NCBI GenBank assembly: GCA_016618085.1
Contig: JABLTG010000112.1
Span: forward strand, 1 to 64,000
From: Neovahlkampfia damariscottae
Taxonomy: Eukaryota; Heterolobosea; Selenaionea; Neovahlkampfiida; Neovahlkampfiidae
DNA length: 64,000 nt
Direction: 5' to 3'
Shown in pieces: positions 41,725 to 54,400 of the stretch (position 1 is the stretch's first letter; the number at the start of each line of letters is the position of its first letter). The translations under genes and the position numbers were made by a program. The notes beneath the pieces were generated by a model. It made no database searches and was not told where the DNA came from. It saw only the letters and a program-made list of their open reading frames with translations.

Positions 41725-42882
41725 ATGGATGAAGTGTTAGTAGGTACATTGGATCAAAAAGAATGCACAAAAATGCCATCTGATTCATCAATCCCTGTAG
41801 TAATTAGACCAAATAAAAACGCAACATTGTCTTTCCTCTGTGGGTGGGTCAAAAATAACCTTAAATTTATCATTGAAAAATTCGAAAGTGACGGTGCTAT
41901 TTTATTTCGTGGATTTGAAGTTACATGTCCACAAGACTTTGAAGATGTTGCTTTATTATTGTCTCCTCAACTTGGTAATGATTATTTAGGTACAAGTCCA
42001 AGAACTATGTTAACAAAATATACTTTTACAACAACTGAATTACCAGCTATATTCCCAGTACCACAACATTTAGAAATGTCATTCCTTAAAAGATCAACAC
42101 CTGAAGTCATTATGTTTTCATGTATGAATGAAGCAATTTCAGGTGGAGAAACACCAATTTGTGATTTGTAAGAAAAATATTAAAATTTATTTCAAAATAG
42201 TGTTAAAGTAACAAAGGAAATGGATGAAAAAACTAAAGCAAAATTTGAAAAAAAAGGAATAATTCATTATAGAAATTATAAAGGAAAAGGTGGATGGCAT
42301 TTAGATCCATGGCAATTAAAAGAATGGAGAGATATTTTTAAAACAGAAGATCATGAAAAAGTTAAAGAAATTTGTGACAGAGATGAACTAGTACCTCACT
42401 GGGATGGTGATAATCTTCAACTTTCTCAAGCTATTCCAGCATTTAAAAAACATAAAAGAACTGGAGAAACTGTATGGGCTAATCACTCAGATGTATTTCA
42501 TACTTCACAAGCAAAAGGAGAATATGGTTATATTGCTCCAAAAACTGGAAAATTATTTGATTACTTTATGTGGATCATTTTAGTAATTGCAACATTTTTT
42601 AGAGTTTTACTCATTGCTCCAGAAAAACAAGCAATGAATACAACTTATGGAGATAAAACTTTAATTAAAGATGAAGAATTAGCAAAAGTTAGAAAAGTAA
42701 TTTGGAAAAATTTAGTTGCTTATGAATGGCGTAAAGGAGATATCATTTTACTTGATAATCAAAGAGTTTCACATGGAAGATTACCTTTCACAGGAAACAG
42801 AAAAGTTGCGTAAGAAAAAAAAAACAATTTAAAATTAATTGCTAGATGTGCTTGGGGTGATGCGCATAAAAGTAAAAAATAA
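41725..42882 (+). CDS. TauD/TfdA-family Fe(II)/2-oxoglutarate dioxygenase
   Basis: Three exons; introns near 42170-42200 and 42813-42845 (the last codons AC-AWGDAHKSKK complete the protein). Start ATG 41725 (MDEVLVGTLDQ). Features of the fold: GAILFRGFEV, the iron-binding H-x-E in QHLEMSF, the phrase GGETPICDL, FHTSQAKGEYGYIAPKTG, and the distal His in DNQRVSHGRLPF followed by GNRKVA. A hydrophobic stretch at about 42550-42620 (YFMWIILVIATFFRVLLIAP) could be a membrane-associated insertion within the fold; I recall similar segments in eukaryotic members. The substrate is unknown (taurine, gamma-butyrobetaine or other carboxylates are possible). Ends 26 bp from the convergent PEHE gene. Confidence 0.83.
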
Positions 42883-42908
42883 ATTTATCTTTTGACAAAA
42901 AGAAAGTT

Positions 42909-45204
42909 TTATTGTTGAATTTTTCTTTTTCTTCCACGTTTTTTTTTATTTACAATATTTTGTTTTATGAAAACTTTGAGAGGATTTTCTTCATCTTGTT
43001 TCAAAAATTCATATGTAATTTTATAAGGTAATTTTTGTTTTGAAATCTTTGGTGGTGTTGTAGTTCCTTTATATCCATGATAATAATCAGAAGGTTCTTG
43101 TAAACAACTTTCTTTTTCCTCCTCTTCATTTTGTTTTCTAAATTCATGATAATCAGAAGTTTTGTCTTGTAAATAATTTTCAACTTTTACTTTTTTGTAT
43201 CCATGATAATAATCAGAAGGATCATTCAAAAAACTTTGAAATTCTTCATTCTTTGTTTCAACTTGTTCTACAATCTCTTCTGTGGTTTCTTGAATTTTCT
43301 TTTTTCTTCCACGTTTTCCTTTTTTCTTTTTTGGTGTTACTTTTTTTTCTTCATCTTTAATTTCAAAATCACTTCCAAATTCATCAACAGGTGAAGTATA
43401 TGTAAATTGTTCATCAAGAAATGTGTCTTCTTCATCTTCTTCATCTGGTAAAAAAACTAAATCATCTTCTGTATATCCTTCATCAAAATAATGAGTCTTT
43501 CTTGTTCCTCTTCCTCTTCCTTTTTTAAGTATCTCAACTTTTTCTAATTCTTGAATATCTTTTGGAGAATAAGTTGGCAATGAGTCATAATTTCCATTTT
43601 TTGGATCTTCTATTTTTGTTGGAATATAAGATTCCAAAGTAACTTGTGTCCAACTTCTATTAAACTTTTCTAAACGAGTTTGTATTTTTGAAGGTGTTGT
43701 TGGTTGTGAGTTATCAAGTGATCCATTTAACTTTTCAAGATTTGATATTTCATCATTTTCTTGTTGAACATACAATTGTGTTATATTTTCTTTAACATCT
43801 TCAATTTTCTTTTTATCTTTCTTTGAAGTTAATTCATATCTTTTTCTTTCTTGAATCTCCAGAGGTAAATGTCTATCACGAATTGATTCATCATTATCAT
43901 CATCATCATCATCATTAAGTATATTTTCTTCTTTTTCATTCTCTTCTCGTTTTTTTGATTCAAATATTGTATCATTAACATCTAATATTGTTGAACTTGG
44001 TGTTCTCCATTCTGGTGTATAAATATCTTTTACTTTTATTTCTGGTATAATAAAATTGGATCTTAAATCATTCCAAGGAACAACAATATCATCCATATCA
44101 AATTCACCATGTTTTTTATGTTTCTTTCTTGAAGGTGTTGATTCACTTTTAGTTTTTCTCTTTTTACCATCAGTTGATGATAATTTTGTATTTATACTCA
44201 AATTTTGTTTCTTTTTCTTTTCAAGATGATAATCTAAAAAGTTAAAAAAAAATATCATTCAAACCTGTTGTAAATAGTTTCAATGAATTAATAACTTCTT
44301 CTTTTATAAATTTTGTATTATTTGTTGAATTGAATGTTGAAAAAATAGGATGATTTTTAACATCTTCAACTCTCATTTGAGGTGGGTATTCTTCTAATTG
44401 TATTATATTATTTTTAATATTTTCAGATGGTATTATTTCTGGTAATCTAGAAGATGTTTCATTTAAATTATTTTGTATTTGTGATAATCTTTGATTTGTT
44501 TGAGATAATTCTTGATTTAATTGTTCAATTCTTATATTTAACCAAGATAACCTCCAATTTTGTTTTTCTTCAATATTATCCCATTGTGATGATATTTCTT
44601 TTCTTATTTTATCTTGTCTTGTTTCATCAATTTCATGAAGTATATTAGCTTTTTCAGTTGAAAATTTTGATATAAAATCATTCAACATTTTGTCTACTTC
44701 TTTATCTATAATATCATCTAAAAGTGATTCTGAAAATATTTTAGTTATCTCTTGAGCTTCAGGTATATCTTTTATTTTTGGTTTTATTTTTTTTTTTTGT
44801 TTAGTTTCAGTTTCTTCTTTTTTATTTTTTATTGGAAAAAAACGACCACTTTGGTTATTGATTTGTTGAATTATAAAAGGATTTAAACTGAGTAATGATT
44901 GTCTTTGAGATTCTTCAGTTGTCATATTTGAAGAAGATCCATTTGTTGATGGTGTTTTTGAATTACCATTTGTTGATGTTCCATTCATAGAATTTTGTAA
45001 TCCAAATAGTAAATAAGAAGGTATGTTTGGCATTGGTAGAAAATTAGGTAAAATTCCTTTTTCTTCTTTTAACGGTTTTGTTGAAGAATCTAAATTTGTG
45101 GAAGGAATTTGTGGTTCTTTTTTCGTTTTGTGTTTATTTTTCTCATCCTTCTTTTTTCCTTGTCTTGAAGGAATCGTTTTTTTCTTTGTGGTCTCTTTCG
45201 TCAA
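42909..45204 (-). CDS. NSL/MSL complex-like PEHE-domain protein (KANSL1/MSL1-like)
   Basis: Likely scaffold of a histone acetyltransferase complex. Two exons: about 44270-45204 and 42909-44235. The N-terminal part has Asn/Thr/Ser-rich linkers and a coiled coil beginning WRLSWLNIRIEQLNQEL, like the helix that binds WDR5/MSL partners in KANSL1. The second part contains the PEHE-type segment DDIVVPWNDLRSNF, DIYTPEWRTP, then RDRHLPLEIQERKRYEL. Basic GRGRGTRKTHYF and KKGKRGRKKK patches are nuclear-localisation-like. Three related units (DPSDYYHGYK, TSDYHEFRK, EPSDYYHGYK) lie near 43060-43225. The start is unresolved: no in-frame ATG lies between 45033 and the upstream stop; ATG 45033 (MPNIPSYLLF) is the first. 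The predicted frame continues basic and Lys-rich upstream of that ATG, so a distant exon or a sequence error is possible. Confidence 0.7.
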
Positions 45205-45625
45205 CTTTTCTTCGTTAATTTTTGATTCAGTGGAAAATTCTTGAAAATTATAAAATTATTTTTGAAGGTAATGAGTGATATTCTATTTATTAATTGTTGA
45301 AAAAATTTTACGAAATGAATTTTCTTCACTTAACCGTTCAGAGCGAAGTTGATTTTTAATTTTGAAGGTTTTTGATTGGTTGATGAATTTATATGAGGTG
45401 ATTGGGCAGTGAAAAACGTACCTCCAATGAGATGCTAAATTTTTAAAAAACTTGAGAATAATGCCAAAAAAAAAAGATAAAAAAATATTGATTAAATTTA
45501 CACGGAAATATTTGCGTTTTTTTAGGATTTTTCAACTCCTTTTTTTTACCCAAAAATAAATAGACCAATCAACAACCTTTATTTTACGCGCTTTTTTTTT
45601 TAGTTTACAAACACCACAGAACAAC
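45205..45625. promoter_or_regulatory. Divergent intergenic region, PEHE gene / CLASP
   Basis: About 420 bp with ATTGG at 45375-45379 and again at 45401-45405, CCAAT at about 45423, and CCAATCA at 45565-45571, the last 55 bp upstream of the CLASP start. The first part holds the upstream open frame of the PEHE gene. No other gene is visible. Confidence 0.45.
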
Positions 45626-48473
45626 ATGTCCGTTTCAGAAAAGGATTTAACAACTTTTGTTCGTTTACAATGGAAACAAGGAGAATCTATTGGATTTGCA
45701 GAACTCTTGAAAACACTAAAAACAGATTGGACAGACAGAGTAAAAGCGATGAACATTTTCAAAAATTTCATAGACAATGGAGCTACAGAATGTTCCAATT
45801 TCATGAGTGAATTTCACTACTTGAAGGAACCATTTTGTGTTCAGGTTTGAAAAAAAACTCATTAAACTCAATCTTTGAAAGGTTTTAGAATTAAGATCTG
45901 CTGTAGTAAAAGAAATTACGGCACTTATAGCACATATTGCTATAACTATGGAAGATAGTTTTGAACCTCTGGCTGATTATTTTCTTCCTGTTCTTTTGAA
46001 AAACACTTATGTTACAAAAAAAATTATTTCAGAACCTTCACATGATTGTATCAAACAAATAATCACTAAAAGTAAAATAAACAAGTCCATCAATGAAATT
46101 GCTAATTCTCTATCAAACAAAAAAAGGTAAAAACAAAATTCATTTTTCATTTCATTTCACACAGTCATAAAGTATTACGTCAGAGATCAATTGAATACAT
46201 TAATCTCTTACTACAATCAAAAACAACAAAATATTTCGAAAATCATGTAACAACAATAGAAAAGGCTATAAAAGATGCAATTGAATTTGATAATAAAGAA
46301 ACTGGAAGAAAAGCATTTTATGAACATCAAAATCATTTTCCAGAACGTTCAAAGAAGTAAGAGAAAAAAAAAATATTTAATATTTCAAGATTCTTAAGTT
46401 CTCTTGATAAAAAATCACAAGATTATGTTAATAAAGATAAAAATAAAACATTATCTTCATCAACAACAAGTTCATCAATAAGATCATCTCAAATGTCAAT
46501 TAGAAAAAAAATAGCAATGAATCAACAAACAACAGAAAAAAAAGTACATTTTGAAATGAAAGAACCACCAGTTACACCTTTAATGAAAGTACCTCAGAGA
46601 TCTATTTTGAAATCACCAAAACATCAAAGAGTACCTGAAACACCTGTTACACCAAAACAACAATTAAAACCACCATTACCATTCACAGATAAATCAAATA
46701 AACCAAATAATGTTCCAATAACTTCAATTACACCTTTATCAAAGGCATCACCTTCACCAAATAGATTAACACCTTCATCACTGTTTTCATCATCTTTGAA
46801 AGAATCACAGTCACCTTTATCAACTTTCAAGTTTCAATATACAAAAGAAAATGAAATATTAACAAAATTGAATGATAGTAATACAGATCAATGGACAACA
46901 AGAGTTCTTTTAATTGAACAATTATCAAGTGCATTAGAAGAAGGAATTGATTCAAAAAAAATGAATTTTTCAAAAGTAATGGTCAAAATTCTTGATGGAT
47001 TATCTGATTCACATTATAGAGTAGTTTTAGAAACATTAAATTGTTTAATTAAATCAATTATAAATTATAAAAGTGAATTTGAAGAATATCTTGAAAAGTA
47101 AAATTCATTATTTTAACATATTTTTCTCCAGAATTCTTTCAAAACTTATCATTAAAACAGGAGATCCAAAATTATCAATAAGAGAATCATCTGAACAATT
47201 AATTGGAATTATTTTAAATAATTTTAGAGATGATAAATTATTGATTACAATTTTAAAATTAACACAACATCAAACAGTTAAAATTAAAATGGATTGTATT
47301 GAATTTTTGATAAAGATGATTCCAAAAAACAAAGAGTTTTTTAGTCAACAAAAGAGTAGAAAAAAAAACAAAAAATTTAACATTTCTTTGATAGATTTAA
47401 GAGAGTTTGTGATTGTATTTTCATCAAATATTAAAGAAAGAAAGAATACAAGTTCATATGTTCAATGTTTGACATTATTATATCAAAATTATAAACAAAC
47501 ATTTTATGAATATCTTGAAACTATATCACATTCAGAACAAGAGTTATTATCTAAAATGTTACATCCACACTTGAAATTAAAAGATAATGATTGTCCAATA
47601 GGAACAACTAAATCAGAAAATGAAACAACACCAAAGAAAAGAAATAGGGAATATAAAAATCAACAAGAAGGAAAATTAAAATTGACACCTTCTTCATCAA
47701 AGAAATTGAAAAGTAGAAAATTAAATCAAACATTTGAAGAGGAACTTGAAGAGTTACCAACTATAAAAAACTTGGTTGTCAGAGAAAGTTTAATTTCAAA
47801 AGATTTCGATTTTAATGAATTTCAAAAGAAAATGTTTGAAGAAAATGATATACATTCATTATTGAATCAATTATTAATTTCATCTGAATTGACTGATCTT
47901 AATGTATTGATAAAGTTATGTGAAACAAAACAAGGAGAATGGATGAAAAATGCAGAGATTGTTCAAACAATATCAATGTCATTAACAGAATCAGATAAAG
48001 ATGAAATTAGATCAAATAGTTTCCTTTTAATAGAGTCTATTATTAGAAATTATTCTTCAATTTATTTGAATTGTCAAAATGAACTTTTATCAAAACTAGT
48101 TAAAGGAAATGAAGATGAATATTATAAAGTTAGAGATAGTGCAAGAAATGCATCCAATACATTTATTGATTATTTTCCATTTGCAACTGATTTATTAATT
48201 TCTAATTTGGAGAATGATTATAATTTAGAAGTTTCATTGCAACTTTTACATGTTATTCTTTCAAAAAAATCAGAGAAATTTTTGAATATTTGGAAGGAAT
48301 TGACAAATTGTCTTTTAAAATTTTTGAAAAACGAAAAAACAGAAATTAGAGAATCTGCTGTTTATTGTTTGGTTGATGTTTGTCATTCTTCCAATGAAAG
48401 ATCGAATTTTTTGACGAATCATTTATCAACAAGAGAATTAAAATTGGTCAATCATTATTTAAGTAAATATTAA
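45626..48473 (+). CDS. CLASP: CLASP-like microtubule-associated protein (TOG domains)
   Basis: Microtubule plus-end stabiliser. Start ATG 45626 (MSVSEKDLTTFVRLQWKQGE). Several short introns (45845-45885, 46128-46163, 46358-46390 and 47098-47132). The N-terminus is a HEAT/TOG-type array (WTDRVKAMNIFKNFIDNGA; LRSAVVKEITALIAHIAITM; SHKVLRQRSIEYINLLLQS). A central Ser/Pro/Lys linker with SxIP-like context (VPITSITPLSKASPSP; SPKHQRVPETPV) follows. A second TOG array starts near 46850 (WTTRVLLIEQLSSALEEG; DSHYRVVLETLNCLIKSI; KLSIRESSEQLIGIILNNF), and a third helical region (DKDEIRSNSFLLIESIIRNY; EIRESAVYCLVDVCH) ends the protein. Convergent with UTP20: the stops are separated by four A residues. 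Confidence 0.85.
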
Positions 48474-48477
48474 AAAT

Positions 48478-51400
48478 TTATTCTTGTTTTTTTTGAATTT
48501 TCTTTTTCTTTTTGACATTTTGTTTTTCATTTCCCACTTCTCTTTTTTTTCTTTTTTTCTCTTCTTTTGTTTTTTTATTTTTTTCAAGTTTCTTTTGAGC
48601 AAATTGAACAGGATCCAAAATTGCTTCTTGTGCTTTAATTGCTTTTCTATTTTCATTTTCTTGAAATTTCTCTTGTGTGAGTTGAATAAATTCATTATTA
48701 AATGTTTCAAAACCTAAAATTTGTTTCATTGCACTTGATACTTGTTCAACATATTTTTTTAATGAATCATCAATAATTGTTCTTTTATTTTCAATCAATT
48801 CATGAACTAATATCAATAAATGTTTTAAATATGGTAAATATTTCTTTTTTGATTGATTCAATAATGCAATGGATAAAGTTAAAAATGATTTTCTCTTTTA
48901 AAAATGTTATATTTCTCAAAAATGGAATTACTCTTAAAATGATTATTGGAATCTCTTTATCTTCCTTTTCAACAAATAATGATGTTTCTTTAATTTCATT
49001 GAATATTTCATTTAAATATTTTTCATTTTCAATTTTATTTAAAATAGTTAATAATAATTTGGTTAATAAATTTGATATTGATTCATTTAAATTTCTTGAT
49101 GAATAATTTTCAATAAGAACCAATGATAATTCTTTTAAAGTTTCTTCATTTTTTGTTATTTTTTTATTATTTTTAAAATAATTTATCAAAATTTCTAATG
49201 AAATAGATCTAATATTTAAAGAAGGATAAACTAAAAATTGTAAAAAATAATCAAATATTTCATCAATTTTTTTTGAACTTAATTTTTTAAATTCAAATAA
49301 ATTCTTAATAATTTTTAATGAATTAAAGATTTGATTAAATCTTGGAGAATAAATTAATTCATTAAAATCATTATTTTTTGGTTCAATTTTTCTTTTTAAA
49401 ATTTCAAATATTTCATCAACAAAATTTAATAATTTTTCACCATTGGATACTTTTGATAAAATTGAAAACATTTTAATTGAAACTAAATTAAAATCATCTT
49501 CTTCTTCATTACAGAACCATTTTAAATTTAATTTTAAAACTTTATCAAATTGTTTAGTTGAAATTCTTTTAAAAAAGTCAAATAAAGTATCTTCTAATAA
49601 ATTTTGTTCTTTTGAATCTTCATCAGAAGAAGATAAAGAAATTATTAACGGAAATAAAATAAATTCTACTTTTTCGTTCAAAAAATCAGTTGGAAATTTT
49701 TGAATAATTGTTGAAATAATTGAAATTATGTTTAATTTTGAATCCACTGGTAAACTTTCATTTATAACATTTTTGAACAAATAATTTAAATGATCTTGTA
49801 AAACATTTGGTGTCATTGGATATTTTAAAAAGAAATTTGTCAAAATATCAATGGAATAATTTCTTATGGTCGATTTAGAAATCATTAAAATAGTTCTTAA
49901 TTTCATTGCAATATCATATACTTGTGGTACAATAATACCTTTGGAAACTAAATATGCAACCAATGAAAATGGTTGTTCTCTAAACTCCGTACCAATAATT
50001 TCAATCTTTAAAATATCAAATAATACTTTCAATTGAATTTCAGTAAATTCAACATTTTGATTTATAAAGAATCTAATTGAATAAAATATTGTATCCCAAA
50101 CTTCTGATTTTGAATCAATACCTGTGTTCAACATAAATTCAAATAATGAATCAATAATTTCATTTTGTTTTTCTTTATAAGTTGGTAAATCTAAATTATG
50201 GAATAACATTAAAATTCTTAATGAATCTAATGCCACATCTGTATGTTGTCCTTTTAATAATTTGCATAAAATTATCATAAACGAATCAAGAAAGTCTAAA
50301 ATTAAAAAAGTAAATTTTTCGTTACCTTTGTCTTTGATGAACTTTTTTAAAACTAAATGTTCAAATATTCTTAAATAGAAATGAATAATTAAATAATCAT
50401 TTCTATTTTTATTTTTCGCAATTAATTCTTGTCTTTTTGTATCATTTAAAGAAATAGCACCTAATCTACCTGGTTCAGGTAATATTTCGTATGTTTCTTT
50501 CATTTGATCAACATACGTTTTTTTTATACTAAAGATGGAATCACCTTCATCTGATTGTTTGAATTCTCTTCTAAAAATAGATTTTTCTTCAATTTTTTCT
50601 TTAATAAAAGTAGAAATGAATTCATCTTGTGATTTAATTTTTAAATTATTTTTAATTCCATTTTCAAGTTGAAGAAATAAGTTTTTAAATCTTTCAATTA
50701 CTTCAACATTAGTCACATTTTTCATTAAATCTTCAATTTTTTGAATAACGAAATTGATATTATTTTCAACATTCATAATTTTTCCAATAACAAAAAATGA
50801 ATTATAAGTCAAATTATAATTATAATATTCTGATTTTTCTTTAACTGTATTTAAAGATACTTCAGGAAGTGGCTTTGTAATATCAGATAACAATATATCC
50901 ATCAATAAATCTAAAGTTGATTCATCCAAAGATACATCAAGAGAAGAAGTATTATTTTCAGATTTTAATGCATGTAACATTCCATTAATAGTAAAATGTA
51001 AAATTGATATTTGATATCCATCTCTTAATAAATCTGATAATTTTTCTAAAGCGAAAAAGAAATATTTTGATCCTAATGTTTGAATAATTTGAATTAAAGC
51101 ATCCCTAGCTAATTCTCTTTGATTTTTCTTTTTTTTCGCCATTAATTTTGAAATAATATCCGCTATAATTCTTGATAGTTGCGTTTCTAATTCATTTGGA
51201 TCATATTGTTTTAATATTTTAACGATCAATAATGTAATATCCATTCTCATTGTAATGATACCTTCTTGTTTTTTCCATAAATGACTATATAAATTTGGTA
51301 TAATTTCTTTAATTAAACATGATTTAATTTCACGATGATTATCTTTATGTAATTCTCTATTCTTTGAAAATGATTGAATTATATCACAAATTAATTGTAA

Positions 51401-54400
51401 TGATAATACTCTGAATCTCTTATTGATTGGTCCTTTTTTAGATTGTTCATCTGATAATTCATTTAAAAAGTAAAGTATAATTGAATGAAGATTTTTCCAT
51501 TTTAATACTAATGATATTTTCAAAATAATTTCTTTTGATTTTAAACCAATAGAATATTCTTCTTCATTTTCTTTAAGTTTCATTAATGAATACAAAATTG
51601 GAAATATCATATTTAAGAGAATATCAGTATTTTCAAATCTTGGTGTTTTCATTTCAATTAATTTTTCTAATTTTGATATTCCATTTTGTTTACTTTGTGT
51701 TGAATCATTTTTTAAACAACTTAAAAATTCACAAAATATTTGAAATTCTTCAAATTCTTTATAATTCTTGATAAGAATAGTTAAAAGTGAAATACACTCA
51801 ACAAAAGATAATATTGTTGTTGTTTTTAATAAATGTTTTCTAACAAAAGTCAAAATCATATTTTTGACCTCAAGATAATCTATTAATAGAATTAGAATTT
51901 AACTGTCTCTTTACCTTTTTCATTTTTACTTATATGTTTGACAATTGATTCAAGTGATTTTGTTGAATTATCTCTTATAATCCATTGACTATCTTTCAAA
52001 TAAAATAACAAATTTGCAACAATTGGTAGCATTGATAAATTTGGAATTGATTTGATTGATTTATCCATTTTGATTAAAATCTTAAAAGTATCAAATCTTT
52101 TTTCAAAATCAATTTCATCTAAATATGATTTAGATAAAGCATTTAAATTGAATAAAATAGTTGAAACATTCTTGTTTGAATCACTTGTAAATATTCTTTC
52201 AAATATTTCACACATTCCTCTTCTAATTTCAACATCATCATGAGAAATAAAAATATTTGAAAATAATCTAATATATTTGACTTTTGTTTCTTCTGTTGCT
52301 TTTGGTAAATAAGTTTTGAATAATTCAATTGCTTCTTGAAGTAAAACTGGATCTTTAATTTTGTCAATATTTTCTGCGTATAATGAAATAATGATATTTG
52401 CATCTGTATTTTCATCAAAATATTCTTTTAAGTAATCAATCAATTTTAGTGCATTCTTTTTATTTTCTGATGTCTTTTGTTTTGGTAATCCAATCGCATG
52501 ATAAAAGTTTACAACAATTAAATTGGTTAATGGTTTTAAAAGAACATCTCCAATTGTTTTTGATTCAATTTGTTGATATTTCTTTTTTCCAATTAACTTT
52601 TTGATGTTTTCATTCAATTCAAATTTTTCAGCTTTGATTTCATAAAGTGATTCCAAGAAATTTATGATTGATCTAAATACTTGAATAGATAATTTTGGTT
52701 TGTTTGTTAAATCAATTAAACTTTCAAGAATATCAAAATTTGAAATAAAAAATGAAGCTGTTGTTCTACCAATCAATGACATCGAAATTCCAAAAAATTT
52801 TGGAAGACTTGTTGGATTATTTTTGATATGTTTGAAGTAAAATCTTGTCGTATTGAAGATTGAGTCAATATGATTTTTTGAAAAATGATGATCTGGGTGT
52901 CTTTGTAAAAATAATGAAATCAATCTAATTGATTCATGATTGATTTCTTGATGAAGCATATTTTCAGATTTTCCTTTGATTCCACGTGAAGTTGTAACTT
53001 TATCTTGTTTTTCAGTATCTTCAACTTCCATTTCATCTTTTTCTTCTTGATCTTTTTGATTTTCTTCTTCAATATCTTCTTCTTCTTCTTCTTCTTCACT
53101 TTCTTTTGGTTGTGGTTGATCAACCATTACTTCATCTTCTTCTTCTTCTTCAAGATCTTCTTTTTGAAGAATATAATCATCATTAATATCTCTCAATGCA
53201 ATTTTGAGTAAAACATCCAAAACGCTTTCATAATAAAAAGAGTATTCATCTGTAACAATCATAATAAGTTGTTCAACAATGGATAACATCCATTTCAATT
53301 TTGAATCAAATTTTGAACTTTTTGATTCAATTTTTAAATCTGTTGGAATTACTGATTCCAAGAACATTAACAATTCATCATGTTTTAAATCTGAAAAATA
53401 AATCAATAAATTCTTAATTCCCAATTTCCATTTTTTAAATTCTGATACTTTTGCTTTTTCTGATAATTTCTTTGTTGGTTTTTTTGGTTTAACAGATGGA
53501 GTCAATATTTTTATAATAAAAGGTACGAATTCATTTCTATGTTCTTTATCAATATTCTTTAATGAAAAGGTTTTCAAAATTGAAGGTTTGTAATGATATC
53601 CAACGATTTGTTTAACATCAGCAAGATATGGTTGTAACCATGGAAGTTTGTATTTGTTAATACAAGATAAAACTAATTCTTGAACTTCAACATTTGTTGT
53701 AATAATCAAATTCATAAAAATATCTAAAGTTTCATTTGAATCAATTAAAACTCTTGAATCAAAATTTGAAAATAATTTCAAATATGTTTTTAACATGTCA
53801 GTAATTTTTGAATTGTCAGGTAATTTTGCACCACTTAAATTTGATAATTCTCTAAATTCTTTAAAGTTTTGAAAAATATCATTAAAACAATGTCTTCCCA
53901 TTGTTAAATCTTTTATGATTCCCCACAGTAATGGGAAATAATCTTTATAATCTGTGTGATTATAGGATTCTTTTATTCTTTTCATGAATAATGATTCAAG
54001 TATTTTTTCATCTTTTTCTTCAACTTTTTTTTGTTCATAATTATCAAATTTTATAGCAGGAACAGATGATTTTAATTTTCTTTTTTTATAAAGAAAATGT
54101 TGTTCAGGTATTTCCTCATTTGTCAAATCTAAATATGGATATTATTGGTTAAAATAATCTTACAATATTTTTGCCATTGATTCAAATAGATTGCATATAT
54201 GTTCCAAAAACATGAAGCATTGATTTTTGAAAGTTGAATTGCAAGAATATTAATCATACTCCAAATTTCCGAATATTTTATGAAATATCCACCAATTGAA
54301 TAGTGTGACAAAATTGAAATATAAACTTCATCAATATTTCTTCCATCTCTTTGTAATTCATCAATTACACGATGAATTGAATTTGTTTTTGTTCTTAATT

